Part shown: one piece after another, positions 36,168 through 48,045 of the stretch
Numbering within the stretch: the first letter of the stretch is position 1
Layout: the number at the start of each line of letters is the position of its first letter
Assembly: GCA_022036555.1 (NCBI GenBank)
Contig: CM039123.1
Span: 12,835,217-12,899,216 of the forward strand
DNA from: Microstegium vimineum
Taxonomy: Eukaryota; Streptophyta; Magnoliopsida; Poales; Poaceae
Direction: 5' to 3'
DNA length: 64,000 bases
Position numbers and translations under genes: made by a program
Notes under the pieces: generated by a model
The model's input: only the letters and a program-made list of their open reading frames with translations
Told to the model about the DNA's origin: nothing
Databases searched by the model: none

Positions 36168-36744
36168 CAAAGGGGGAGAATTACTAAGTGAAGGGGGTAC
36201 AACAAACCTTCGACGGTCATGAAGGAGCAGAGGAGCAGCAGCTGCTAGTTATCTTAGTTTTTCAGTTTTTAGTTTGAGAGATGAGAGAGCAACATGCAAA
36301 ACTACTTTATTGTAATATTGTCACTTAAGTACTTTATTTCTGTCATTTGTGGGCATGTACTCTCTCATATATATATCATGCTTGTCTTAGTGTGCATTTA
36401 GGTTTTATTTATATCTCGTTGTGTGGCCGTGCTTGAGCTTCCGCAGGGTTGCTGGTTGCAGCTGCTCAACAGCAGCCCCTCTGATTTTTGTTGAGACAGG
36501 TTCATATGCATCACGTATATTCTTGTGACACCTTTTCAGCACCCCACAACAGCCATGGATGTAGGGGGAGCCCTATTTCACTCCAATGTGTGAATTTTGG
36601 TTTTTCATGCCAAATTTGAAAATTCAAATTCTCATTCACACACTTAGGGGGAGCTCCTACACCCATGACTTGCATTGTCTCAGATTATACTTCACTTTTG
36701 TAAGCTCTAAGTGTGTTGTCATCAATCACCAAAAAGGGGGAGAT
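36168..36744 (+). promoter_or_regulatory. Repeated polypurine tracts before the 3' LTR
   Basis: AAAGGGGGAGAA near 36169, TAGGGGGAG near 36561, TTAGGGGGAGCT near 36644 and AAAAAGGGGGAGAT ending at the LTR (36731-36744). The last is the plus-strand primer. Repetition of such tracts upstream is a known Sirevirus trait. Confidence 0.8.
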
Positions 36745-38031
36745 TGAAAGTGCAATCAAGCCTTAAGTGGGTTTTGGTGATATGACAACGCAATTAGAGA
36801 ACTAATGAGACTTTACAAGTATGACAAGCAGGTTAAACTTAAGGAGGTTGATGAACAGGTTGGTGGACCCCCTCCAATTACAAAAGTGCATGACAACACA
36901 GCTCAAAGGAGTTTAAATTCTTTTATACTTTGAAATTGAGTTAGGTATATCGTACTATTAAGAGGGACTCAACACGCATGCCAACAAGTGAACCAAATGC
37001 AACATCTATCTATATACTTCACACCTCCACATACAAAGTGGGCAAATCAGTCAGCTTATTGAAGATCATTCCTTTGTTGTTCTGCCCAGGCCGGCAGTGC
37101 CGGGCTCTTTGGCCGGCAGTGCGAGCTATAGGCCGGCACTGCCGCGACTTGTTCTGCCCATTGGCAGTGAGGGGTACTTAAACACCTCCTCACTTCCCCC
37201 TAACGGCTAGTTCTGCCATTCCAATTCTCAGACTTCGCAAAAATAGAACAGAGAAGCTCTTTCTTGCTCTCCCTTCTCCCTTGGTGCTCATCCACTCTTC
37301 TCCATTGATTTCCAATCATTCTTTGAGAGATTAAGCCTCCAAACTTTGAGAAGAAGCTTCTCCCTCGGATCTTCACTCCAACAAGCATTTGGTTTGCGTG
37401 GTGGCCGGTGGTTTGAGTTCTTTACTCTTGGAGCTTTGCTCCTAGCCAGCTAGAGGTTGCCCTTGAGCTTGCCTCCTTCGTGTGGCAGCCTAGGGAAGTT
37501 TGTATCACCCAACTATTGCTAATACACTTCTCTCATCTTAAGGGTTCATTCCCTTGACTTGAGACCGAGGAAAGAGCTAGCCTTGTGTGGCGAGCTTGAG
37601 CCTTGTGTGGCATACCTCAACAACGTGGACGTAGGCAAGCCTTGGTGGCGAGCTGAACCATGGGTCAAATCTTGTGTCCCCTTGTGTTTATCTCTATATT
37701 TTGATATATCTTGTTTGCAAGGTGATTTCTAGGGTTTGGACCCGATCTACTTGGTGGGTGTGTTGCTACCACTTTCAGGTGGTGCTAGAGGTTCCCTTCA
37801 CCTCTAGGAAGGTTTCTATTCAAGCACAATCTCCATTCAAGCTTTACATTTTGAATTGTGTTGAAATTTGTTCAGGTGACCAGCACTGCTGCTCTTAGCC
37901 CAGCAGTGCCGGCCACCTCGGCAGTGCTGGCCGTGAGCCCGGCAGTGCCGGCCTATGACTGACAGCAAGTGTCGAGTTGAATTTTAGACATGCCTATTCA
38001 CCGCCCCCTCTAGGCCAATCAGGTCCTTTCA
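36745..38031 (+). repeat. Sirevirus 3' LTR
   Basis: A 1287-bp partner of the LTR at 23447. The main length difference is an extra CCGGCAGTGCCGG-bearing segment of about 22 bp near 37930. Scattered single changes include GACATGAC to GATATGAC, and a lost C in GTGCCGAGC. Confidence 0.95.
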
Positions 38032-39318
38032 AACACGTAGATCTTATCGCTACGAATCTAATGCAATTTGAATGGATCAAAACGGAATTGAAACGGAGAT
38101 TTTATGAGTAAAACAAAATCAGTGGCATTTCTATGAATAGATGAAACTTTATTTTTGAAACAATTATTTTCTGATTTAAAACCGGCCTAGGACTGCGGGT
38201 TTATACATAAAAAACCCGAGGGGTTATTTTGTAAGACTACCAGAGCGAAGGGATATAGGCGGCTATGGATCGTTGGATCAGAGACCGACGATCCAGATTA
38301 GAACAGGAAGGGAGAGAAGGAGTCGTCGATGGGACTAGGACTCCCGCACGGTGGTCGGCCATGGCTGGTGGCCCCAGAACTCATCGGAGTTTGTCAATCC
38401 GACGATCCTGGTCACCAAACGTCGAATGAAAGGCGTTGGGAGATAGATAAGGAGATGGAGAACTCGTTTGGGGTATCGGTTGATGCCGAGAGGGAGCACA
38501 GATGGCGGTACACGAGGCGTGGCGGCTTGGCGGTTCTGGCAAACAAGAACATAGGGACAGGGAGCGAGAGAGGGGGTGTAGCCGGTGCTTGCGGTTTCCT
38601 TACCACCATGCGAAGCTTGGTTGATGCTCAGGGAAGCCAGAGGGGCTCCCGAAGGTGGCTTCATCGTTGGTGAGCGGCGGCTAGGGTTGTGGCTGGTGGC
38701 GGCGGCGCTCGGAGGCTCTACAGCTACTGTGCGAGGGAAAGACGGACGCGGTGGGGTGCGGGCTTGGCTTATATAGCCTTGGGTGGAGCCGAAGAAGGAA
38801 GGAGGGGGATTGGATGGAGGATTCGGCGGGGAAGAAAAGGGGTCGCCTCGTCAGCGAGCCAAGGGAGCGGGGAGTGGTGCATCCGCGCGGTGGGAGCAAC
38901 GGGCCGGCCTGCGGGGCCTTGCGCGGGGAGAGGGAGAGGAGAGCGGGCCTGTTGCCGGCTTGGGCCTGCGAGGCAAGGAAGGGGAGGGAAGAGTGCTGAG
39001 CCTACGAGAGAAAAGAGGCCGAGAGGGCCTGGGCCAGATAGGGGAGAAGGAGAGGGAAGGGTTTTGTTTTTCTTTTACTTCTAAGCCCTTTTCAAAATCA
39101 TTTCAAAAATCATTTGAATTCATTTTAGGTTTTGTTTTCAAACCACTCAATACAAAATAAACTAATGCAAAGGCATGAATTCTCAAACATGTTGCTAATG
39201 AAAGGGAAAATTTTAATTTAATGAAAAGTTTTTATTTTCCTATATTTTTATGAGCACCAAAAATCATAAAAAATCAATTTAATCCTATTTTCAAGAAACA
39301 AAATTTTAGGGTGTTACA
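38032..39318 (-). mobile_element. TGTAACACCC-type Gypsy LTR, reversed, right half
   Basis: Ends AAATTTTAGGGTGTTACA, the reverse of the family start, followed by ATGGA. The GC-rich middle (38250-39060) corresponds to the GC-rich core of the LTR at 33363. Its inner end (38032-38110) and the inner end of the left half (23280-23446) both match the same part of the family LTR (near 34560-34690). Long frames here on both strands have no domain. Confidence 0.75.
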
Positions 39319-39969
39319 ATGGACAAGTGTCCTACCAAAATAATGGGTACTTAGATGCCCGCCTCTCTAAAAAAAGAGAAAAGAAAGAGAAAAGAAGAAA
39401 AGTGTAACCCAAGTTCTCACAAGTCTTAGAATTGATATATTTTCAAGGCGGAGAGTAAAGTTAGGTTTTCATCATTACACCCTCATACATGCACCATATA
39501 GATCCTATACACATGCACATCTTGATTTGATTGTATGCCATGTTTCTCTGATTCCATTGTTTGACTTTACAATATATGCTTTGCAAGTATGTATGTGTTA
39601 TTTCTCCCCACCTATGAGGTCCATATATGCATATTTGTTGTAGGGTGAGAGAGAAGGCACAATGTTACTTTGCTTGTTCCAAAAATACTACATATTCTGA
39701 GAGAAGAGAGAAGGCATAACACCATTGTTGCCTTGGAGAAGATCCATAAATATGACATATTGAGAGACTTGAGGGGTCATACAAAATAAACTCTGAGTTT
39801 TATTTTGAAAACATTGTAAAACTCTGGGTTGAAAGTTAAGCAAAGAGCTTGCGACGTAGTGCTTGGCATGATCATTCTACTTTTCAATTTCTCAAGACCC
39901 AAGTGAAGGCTATATGGGTAAGTTTGAAAGTGGAATTTTTGTTTGAACTGGATCTGACTTAATCTGCAA
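39319..39969 (+). repeat. Gypsy internal 3' region, copy B (right part)
   Basis: Continues copy B after the nested insertion. ATGGACAAGTGTCCTACCAA matches ATGGACAAGTGTCTTACCAA at 44451, where no insertion exists. It stops near 39965 against a reversed LTR fragment. Confidence 0.85.
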
Positions 39970-40411
39970 TGCCAGTTGCCTCCTAGGGGGTATAGGGCTC
40001 TATTTATAGCCCGGTGGGACGCGCGACAACCGTTGGATCAAACCGACTTAATGTAGAGCCTAGATGAATCTTGGAAGGCGGTGGAGGAACACTCCAAAAG
40101 GCTATAGAAGGTGGGCCCAGGGGTGGGGCCAGCCGGCCCCACATGTCAGGGGCTCGGTCCCCGCTTCGCTCCGGTGTCTTCTAGATCCTTCCTGAATATT
40201 ATGGAAGATATCTCGTCGCGGGATTTTTTTTCCGATATTTATTCTGATTTGATTCCTTTATTGCGTTTTTCTGGAATAGTCCCTAGAAAATAACAGAATA
40301 CCAAAACTCGTGGAATTTGTTAGATAAAGCCCTATACTTCTATATTTTCCATGTGGTTGATCTATTTATGTTTATATTTATATTAAATGTTGACGTTATT
40401 CACCATCAACA
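39970..40411 (-). mobile_element. Reversed Gypsy LTR fragment, U3 only
   Basis: On the minus strand it starts TGTTGATGGTGAATAACGTC at 40411 and follows LTR copy 1 through ATAGGGCTTTATCTAACAAA to the TATA box (TATAAATA, 40008-40001). Similarity fades about 30 bp beyond that box, near the expected transcription start. GGTTTGATCC is kept at about 40035-40044. Its outer end sits exactly at the break in the Copia gag. Confidence 0.7.
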
Positions 40412-41034
40412 ATGTACATCTCATGGGCATTGATATTCCCCAACACTTGTGTAGGAGTTGACGTTGAGAGATCGCCTTGGTGAAGAACGGTGACGATGTT
40501 GCCATACTTCTCAATGGGCAAGACACAAAGAATCTTGCGCACAACATTGGCCAGTGACATTTGAGTAAGTCCAAGGCCATTCAACTCCTCTACAAGCACA
40601 TTCAATCGAGAATACATTTATAAGCACATTCATTAGCATGCATGGAGAAAGAGTTCATCTTAGCCATAACTAAATGATAGCGCTCCTCTCTCTCACTCTT
40701 TGAGCCTTCATGAAGAGCACAAATAGTGGTCCAAAGCTCATGCGCGTCCTTAGCACTACGCACACGGTTGAACACATCCTAGCCTATGCCATGAAAGAAG
40801 ATGTTCTTAGCTTGTGCATTGTGCTTCTCATGATCGGGGTCAAGACCGAAAGGTGAAGTTCCATCGGTCGCACCCTTAAGCACATCTGCACTCACAGCCT
40901 CTAGATAGGCCTCCATCTGCACTTTCCAATAAGAAAATTCATCCTCATTAAAGAAGAGTGGCGGTCTATGCCCTTGGGTCATCTTGCTCTAGGCGGTGAA
41001 GCCTAATTTAGAGCAACAAGGCTCTGATACCAAT
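40412..41034 (-). pseudogene. Copia gag fragment, reversed
   Basis: On the minus strand, after the primer site at 41034-41020 (TTGGTATCAGAGC), a frame reads MTQGHRPPLFFNEDEF and WKVQMEAYLEAVSADVLKG (UBN2-type gag). It continues with stops and frame changes to NINAHEMYI near 40420. The frame runs into the start of the Gypsy LTR, which therefore landed in it. The rest of gag, pol and the other LTR are missing. Confidence 0.82.
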
Positions 41035-42713
41035 TGAAAGGATCAAGATGCCCAAGAGGAGGGGTGTGAATTGGGCTTATTTCAAATTTCTAAAGCAATT
41101 ATGAAATCCTAAACAATGCCAATTCTCCCCCGTGCCTACAAAGGTATGTATTACTCTAAAAAGAGGTAACAAGGCAATGGATCGGAATTAAAGAAACACC
41201 CTACACAATTCTAGTCAAGCATCATGATAATCAAGTATCAAGAACAAGTATGAAACCTTGAATGAAAGTACAGAAATTAAAGAGCTCGAGAGAAGAAGTA
41301 TGTTGACACGGTGACTTTTCCTGAGGTATCGAGGAGTCAACACTCCCCTAGTCCTCGTTGGAGTACCTCGCAAGGTATTGCTCCCCTCCATCCATGCAAG
41401 GACCGTGTGCTCTCTATGAGATGATTCTTCGCCACTCTGATTTAGTGAATCGCCCACAACCGATCATAAGTCGTTGGAGAAGGGCCGCCAACAATCTCCC
41501 GGCGGTCACCTTCCTCCGATCTCCACCGAACCGTCTAGGGTGATGTCGATCACCAAGAGTAACAAGCTTCAAACTCTCACATGACTCACTCAAGCCTCAT
41601 GAGATGGATGGATGCACACTTGAACTCTTGGATTGACTAGTGAGTGGAATTCTTGGATTGATTCTCAAATCTCTCTCAGTAGGGCTCTTGCTCTTTCTCC
41701 CAACCTCTCAAGGTGTTTCTTAGCTATCCAAATGAGCAAAGGCAGGTGGGGGAGGCAAGCCATGGCTATAAATAGCCCTTCACAAAGCTAGCTCGCGGGC
41801 TGCTGAAACAGACGATTTAAGTTGACAACAGACGCTCCGATGCCTAGGCAACGGACGCTCTATCTCCCTGCCCAATGGCTAGTTCATATTCAAAACCCTG
41901 GGCAACGGACCCTCCATTGCCAAAGCATCGGACGCATCCGATGCAAACTCTTTGCTCTCGGGTTTCTCTAGAAATTCACTGAAAAAATCAATAGACGCAT
42001 GGCAGCATTTGTTGACCTGCCAATGGATGCGTCCATCGGGACGCGTCCATCGGCTCAGGACCCTCTCTAGAACCTTATTGGATACCCATCGGACGCTACC
42101 ACCGGACGCACCTACCTCATGGCCTCAGCATCCGGTGCATGTGTCTGCTCTCCACTACATGTTCCAGAGGGCATCAGACGCTTTGATGCCTTCTCAGAGG
42201 TGCGTCCGATGCCAAACCCTAGGCACTGAACACCCAACAGACCCATCTGTTTCCTACAGACCTAGCGTCCGTTGGTCATAAAACACATCTATCAACACCA
42301 AATCTCTTAGGCATGAATATGAAAGTTGTTCTAGGCTATCTTAGGGACAACTAGGGCTTGCTTAGGGTTGTGTATGTCAAGTGTGCACCACACCTATTCC
42401 ATGAAGCTCTCCTAAGTCAAGATATTCATTCTAACCCTGTTAATAGTACGGTCAAAGGTCAAATAAAGCCCAATCTATACTAAGTGCCCTTCATCTCCTT
42501 TGTGGCACTTAGACCTATTCATTCTAGGGTTTTCATCATCTTCCTTTGAAATCCGAAACAATATCCATCTTGAGGGCATTAGATAACCATATGTTGCCCA
42601 TTCACATTTGTCACTATGGCCTAACACTCTAATCGCCTCTACAAAACACACGTTAACCATAATAACATCGTATTTTCGTTAATCACCAAAACCATGGGGT
42701 CTAGATGCTTTCA
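41035..42713 (-). mobile_element. Sirevirus-type Copia LTR, reversed (5' LTR)
   Basis: On the minus strand it runs from TGAAAGCATCTAGACCCC to TTGATCCTTTCA, and the primer site follows. It is 1679 bp long. Motifs like ATCGGACGCATCCGATGC are clustered at about 41810-42260. It is related along its length to the relic at 60650-62065. Confidence 0.88.
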
Positions 42714-44373
42714 CTCGGTGAACCACAGGAAGTGAAATCTCAGGCCAAGAAAATGTGGAAGAAGAAAGAGACTTCATCAGAAAAACCAACACAAGGTGAG
42801 CAAACATCCAAGTCTTCATTAGGATTGGACAACGCTCCTAAAGACATTTGAACCTGCAGAGAGGTTCGGTTCGACGGACCTAAATCTCTGAACCTTAGCT
42901 GAAAGGTAAACTCGGTAAGTCATGTGCATATTTATTTCTCTGCATTGCATTAGTTGAACTCTAGCATATTTACTTTCATAAGTATTTCTAGCACTTTTCA
43001 TATGTCATTCTTAGCATAACCCACAACATAATCATCTTTATCATTGCATATTTATATTTCTGCATTGCATTTAAAAGAAAACTCTTTAAGGCCCATGTGA
43101 ATAAGTCTTCCAACTATTTACTGTGGAGGCATAAAAAATATTGCATTACTCATTTGCATATAAAATTGAAAATCTAAAAAAATACAGGAATACAGGAGTT
43201 TTGTAAGGCTCTAGGCAATCAAGGATAGATGGTTTACCGCTAACGCTTAATCTGTTCCATGAGCTTTGTTGTCTATTTGAGCTTAGCAGTATTTGGAAAG
43301 ACTAGACAAGATTAGATATCTTCATCCACTTTGAGAAGTACAACTACATAAACTATCAATTTTTGAAGTCTCAGAGAAGTGAAATATGTCTACACTATCA
43401 AAATGAACTACTAAGTCAACATCCAGCTTGGGGGAGAGCACTCCATGTATCTAGCTAAGTATTCTTATCCTCTTAGGTTTACTTTTATTTAGATATTAGT
43501 TACATAAATTAATTCAAATAAAAAATATGTGAGCACATGAAGGTTCACACTTAAATAATTATAAATCACAAAAGTTACAACTTAAACACTTTTTATATCT
43601 ATGGAATTTTCATTGTCTATTTTATCCTTAAGAGAGTTTTTTATTTAGTAATAATAATAGGTGTGTTTAGTTTGTTTGATTTTTAGAAGTTGCTAATAAT
43701 AAAAAGAAGAACTCTGAAGATAACTCTATGTATGGAAATGATGAATAGTTGCTCTACTGTAATTCCGTTCAAGTACCTAGTTTTCAGCCTTGAATTCTCC
43801 CGAGTTTTAGATATAATTGTTTTGACATAAGATTTGCTCTGAACCTGAAACTTGTGGGTTGCAAATGCTTGAGATAAGTCTAGGTAGTTGATAGGTATGA
43901 TATGAGAAAGTTTGAGCTACTGTTTATCTTGTTCCTAGCAATACTAGAGTTCTGGTGTATCTTTTGAAAATTGAAATATTACATGATGAGTTTCTGTATG
44001 ATGAGAGCTTGAATTCCTACCACAGCTATATATACATGCCTGGTAGATTAGGAAAACCTTATACTATGATATTTACTGCTTGTATTTGCATTGAGTTTTG
44101 TCAAGCTTTGTTGACCCTTAGAGACTTGTCATGCTTTTAAAATCAAGATCACTTACACTCCACTCATATATGATACTTCTATCCTGGAAGTACACATCCA
44201 CATCTATGTCATTCAGATCCACCCGAAAAATGTTTTACTCCTACCTTCGGAGTAAGCAACCAAAAATATCCCAGTTTCCCATCTATCCATTACCACAACT
44301 ATAGTTGCTCTAAAGATTTCCTTGTTATCATCTTTCAAAAGCTTTATTGTAGAAAAAGGCTTAGGACTGTGAA

Positions 44374-44439
<66 letters not shown>

Positions 44440-45283
44440 GAGACTAAAACATGGACAAGTGTCTTACCAAAACAATGGATACTTAGATGTATTCCTCTCT
44501 AAAAAGAAGGAAAGAAAAAAAAGAAAAAAGAAGAAGAAAGAAAGCAAGCCCAAGTTCTCTAAATATTCCATGTTCTAAAAGAGAGATGTATATATATATA
44601 TTCAAGGAGTAGAGTAGAATTAGGTTTCCACCATACACCATTATATATCCACCACATATCCACCCTTATACATCCACCATATATCCCATACACATGCACA
44701 TCTTGATTTTATTGTATGCCCTGTTTCTCTCATTCCATTGTTTGACTTTACAATATACGCTTTGCAAGTATATGTATGGGTTGTTTCTCCCCACCTATGA
44801 ACTCCATATATTACCTATTAGTTATAGCGTGTGAGAGAGAAGGCACATTCTTACTTTGCATGTTCCAAAAATACTACATATTCTGAGAGAAGAGAGAAGG
44901 CAAAACACCTTTGCTGCCTTGGACAGGATCCAAAAATACCACATATTGAGAGACTTGAGAGGGTCATACAAAAGAAACTTTGAGTTCTATTTCGAAAACT
45001 TGCAAAACTCTGAGATGAAAGTTAAGTAAAGAGCTTGAGACATAGTGCTTAACTTGATCATTCTACTTTTCAATTGCTCAAGACCCAAGTCAAGGCTAAG
45101 AAGCTCCATGGTTAAAGGTAATATGGGTAAGTTTGAAAGTTAGAATAGTTTACTCTAATCTGGAGGAGAATTCTTGTTTGAAAGCATGTGTACTTTTGAG
45201 GCATGAAAGCATAGTAGCAACTCCTGATCCATTATTTAGTTTAGCCTTGCTTAGGGACTAGCAAAGGTTAAGCTTGGGGAACT
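42714..45283 (+). repeat. Gypsy internal 3' region, copy C
   Basis: Homologous to 20085-21569 plus 39319-39965 without interruption. It ends in a possible polypurine tract (AAGCTTGGGGAAC near 45270) directly before the LTR at 45284. No frame is visible. Confidence 0.8.
44374..44439. repeat. (AAT)n microsatellite, about 22 units
   Basis: It replaces the short A-rich tract found at the same place in copies A and B (near 19115 and 21535). Confidence 0.95.
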
Positions 45284-46805
45284 TGTTGACGGCCACTAAA
45301 CTCCAAATATAATAATCAACTATTGCATGAAATGATAAGAAATAAATTATAAAGCATGGTTGTAGGGTTTGATTCTAACAAGTTCACGAGTTGTGGTGGT
45401 CTCACTTGTTTTGTAGGATACTCAAGTTTCACTATATAAAAGTACCTCAAATAAGGAATTGGAGTACACCATTGCGAAGAGCTTGTCGAGCCGATCAAAA
45501 TAGACCTATCACTTGTTATATTTGGAGCCCCGATGAGAAAGATATCGACGCCGCTATGATAGTCAACTTAGGAAGATTCTAGAACATACCGGAACTATCA
45601 CCCACCATATGTTTGAGGGGCTAAACTGACAAAATTCCATAGCTATGGTAAATTGTGATTTCCCAGGGATGAAACAGGAAAAATAGCAGTTGGAATCAAG
45701 ATACAACTCTCACCAATTGGGATAAAATATATTCGACAAGGAAACCTACGTGGGAAGGCTCTAGAAGGATCAAGAAGACACCATAAGGCGGCGGGAGCCG
45801 AGGGGCTGCCAGGTGGGGCTGGCCGGCCCCACCCCTATGTCGGTCGGCCTAGCATAGAGGAGTTTGAGTCCTACTCTGCTACATCACCTCCCAACCAACC
45901 TTTAGATCCAATCTAAGTTGTTGCTTAAGTTGGTTTGATCGAAGGGCTATGGTTCATCTCACCGGACTATAAATAAAGGGGCAGACCCCCCTCCAGGAAT
46001 CATTATCTACCTACATAGCAAAAGCTAGGGTTTGAACTCTCCATCCAAGTAGAAGTAGAGGTCCCTCTAGATGTCTTCTAGTCTAGTTGTCTAGTTCATC
46101 TAGTTCTAGATCTAGTTTTTCTAGTTCATCAAGTTTTTGTTCATTTAGTTGTAATTAGAAGTGAGAGAGGAGGAGAGAGCTAAGGAGGAGCCGGATCTGT
46201 CGGATCTTCCTCAACATTGTACCTTTTCCGCATCTGGTTCGTCTTGAGCAATCTCCATGTTCTTCATTTATTATTTCTAAGTATTTTATTTAATTTTAGT
46301 TCTTACTTTATTTTATTTACTGGATCTCCACTTGTATTGAGTGCTCTAGTTTTCGTATAGAATTAGAGTAGTAAGTGTTAGTGTAGACGTGGTGTCTAGA
46401 CTAGGGTTTACCTGAGTTTGCGCCCAATCCCACAGATAGTTGTGGTAGCCCCAGAGGTGACAACTCTGTTAAGCCTTTGTAGTCCACCACGTTTGGGTTG
46501 GTGTTTTCGTAGAGCTTTTGGCAGCCTCCCCCCGAATACCTTTTTCCCAATCTTATTCGAGAATCGAAAAGGTATTGTTGCTCCAAAGTAAATAAAGTAT
46601 CATGGGCCTTTAATTAAATAGAACCATCTAGAAAACTCTAAAATTTCTCTCTACCCATTTAATCATTCTTCCTTGGATGTTCTTAGTTCTCTAGTACACT
46701 TCACGTTCCCTGTGGAAATTGATACTCTGGAATACTCCCGGATGAAAGCTACTTTGGTATCCGTGCGCTTGCGGATTTCTCTATGTGTGTTAATTTATAC
46801 CAACA
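45284..46805 (+). mobile_element. Gypsy LTR, TGTTGAC family (copy 2)
   Basis: From TGTTGACGGCCACTAAAC to ATACCAACA. TATA box TATAAATA near 45969, with TTGGTTTGATC at 45930-45940. GTGTAGACGTGGTGTCTAGA lies at 46381. A 3' LTR of copy C, judged by the purine tract before it. Confidence 0.8.
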
Positions 46806-48045
46806 GCAGAGTCCCAATGCTCCACGACTTCGTGTGGCAGTGCCTAACCGACCTCTAGATCCAATCTAAGTCATTGTTCAAGGTCGGTTTGATCCAAGGG
46901 CCACGGTTCATCCCACCAGACTATATAAGGAGACCCAGACTCTCCCTCTAGATATCTCATATCTTATATCCTAGAATCTGTCAATAGAATTCATAGGTGC
47001 CCCTTGAAAGGATAACCTTAGAGCTTCATCATATCTAGGGCATAGCTAGAATAGAATAGAATTAGATGCAACAAGTATACCTTAGATTCTAGATCAAGTC
47101 ACGAGGAGGCTTGGTAAAGCCTTGTACTTCTCTCTTGTATAACATTATTATTCATCTAGTTCATCTATTATTCTTCTAGTTCTTATTTTAGTTGATCTTA
47201 TTGTTCTAGATATGACTACATTCTTAATAGTTTATGTGTTATTAATTATAGTGTTCAGCGTCTACTTTGATTATATATCTAGCATAGATAGATTATATTT
47301 ATATTTATACTTGTGTTCGTAAAATTCTTATTCATTCGATCGGTGGGTAAGTGGTAGACGTAGTGCAAGCATGGTGCTTATACCTTGTTTATCTGAAAAT
47401 GTACCCTATATTCCAAGCCATGTGCTAGATCGTGAGAGTGACAGTCCTGTTGAGTCCTCTGTAGTCCACTCCTCGAATATAGGCCGAGCATAGCTAATAG
47501 TCACGGGATAAGGTTATGCTTTGTTCTTAACCTATCTTAGTGATTGTCTCTTGAGTGTAGATATGATATAATTTAGACAATGATTGCTAGATGTAATTAC
47601 TCTAATTAAGGTACTATATGACTTATAATTATAATGACATAGAGGTTAGTCTTTAATCTTCTATTCTTCTCGATGTTAATGCTATAGGTTGGAGTGCTCT
47701 AATATTTATCCTAGACATATCTTTATCATTTATATATTGTCTTTATTATGAGATTGATTCCCTATTACGAGTATTGATCTAGTGGAACTATTATCATGTG
47801 TGTGTAAAAGTTATAGCTACTACCTTTATCCCATCCTAGATCCTTCCTAGTGGTAAAGAATAAATAATGATACCTGGAACATTCTCGTTTGAAATGCTAC
47901 AACATGTGTATTTTATCTGTGCGCTCGCGAATAATCTTTATTCTATATCTTTTGAGTTAGTGTTATGATTATAAATACAACCACGTCTCTGGTGTCATGT
48001 TAGGGATGACAACTTAGCATAAGTGATGCTAGTAGATGTGACCCT
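46806..48045 (+). mobile_element. Gypsy LTR, 5'-truncated (copy 3)
   Basis: Starts inside U3, about 115 bp before a TATA box (CTATATAAGG near 46921) preceded by GGTCGGTTTGATCC at 46882-46895. It ends in a stretch (GGGATGACAACTTAGCATAA near 48003) homologous to the end of copy 5. It abuts copy 4 with no gap. Confidence 0.68.

Larger units (their letters stand above)
23447..38031 (+). mobile_element. Sirevirus-type Copia retrotransposon, full length but broken
   Basis: Two near-identical LTRs, a tRNA-iMet-type primer site, gag, pol in the Copia order (protease, integrase, reverse transcriptase, RNase H), an extra ORF after pol, and repeated polypurine tracts. These are the marks of Sireviruses (SIRE1, Opie and Ji relatives). 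A 2780-bp solo LTR plus its duplication lies inside, so the element itself is about 11.8 kb. The LTRs differ by roughly a dozen single-base changes plus one 22-bp indel, yet the coding region carries seven in-frame stops and one frameshift. The bases next to the outer ends (TCAAT and AACAC) do not form a target duplication. Confidence 0.95.

Noticed and set aside
38329..39160. Open frames up to 131 codons on both strands
   Set aside because: They fall in the GC-rich core of the reversed LTR half, the same composition effect as at 33497-34448.
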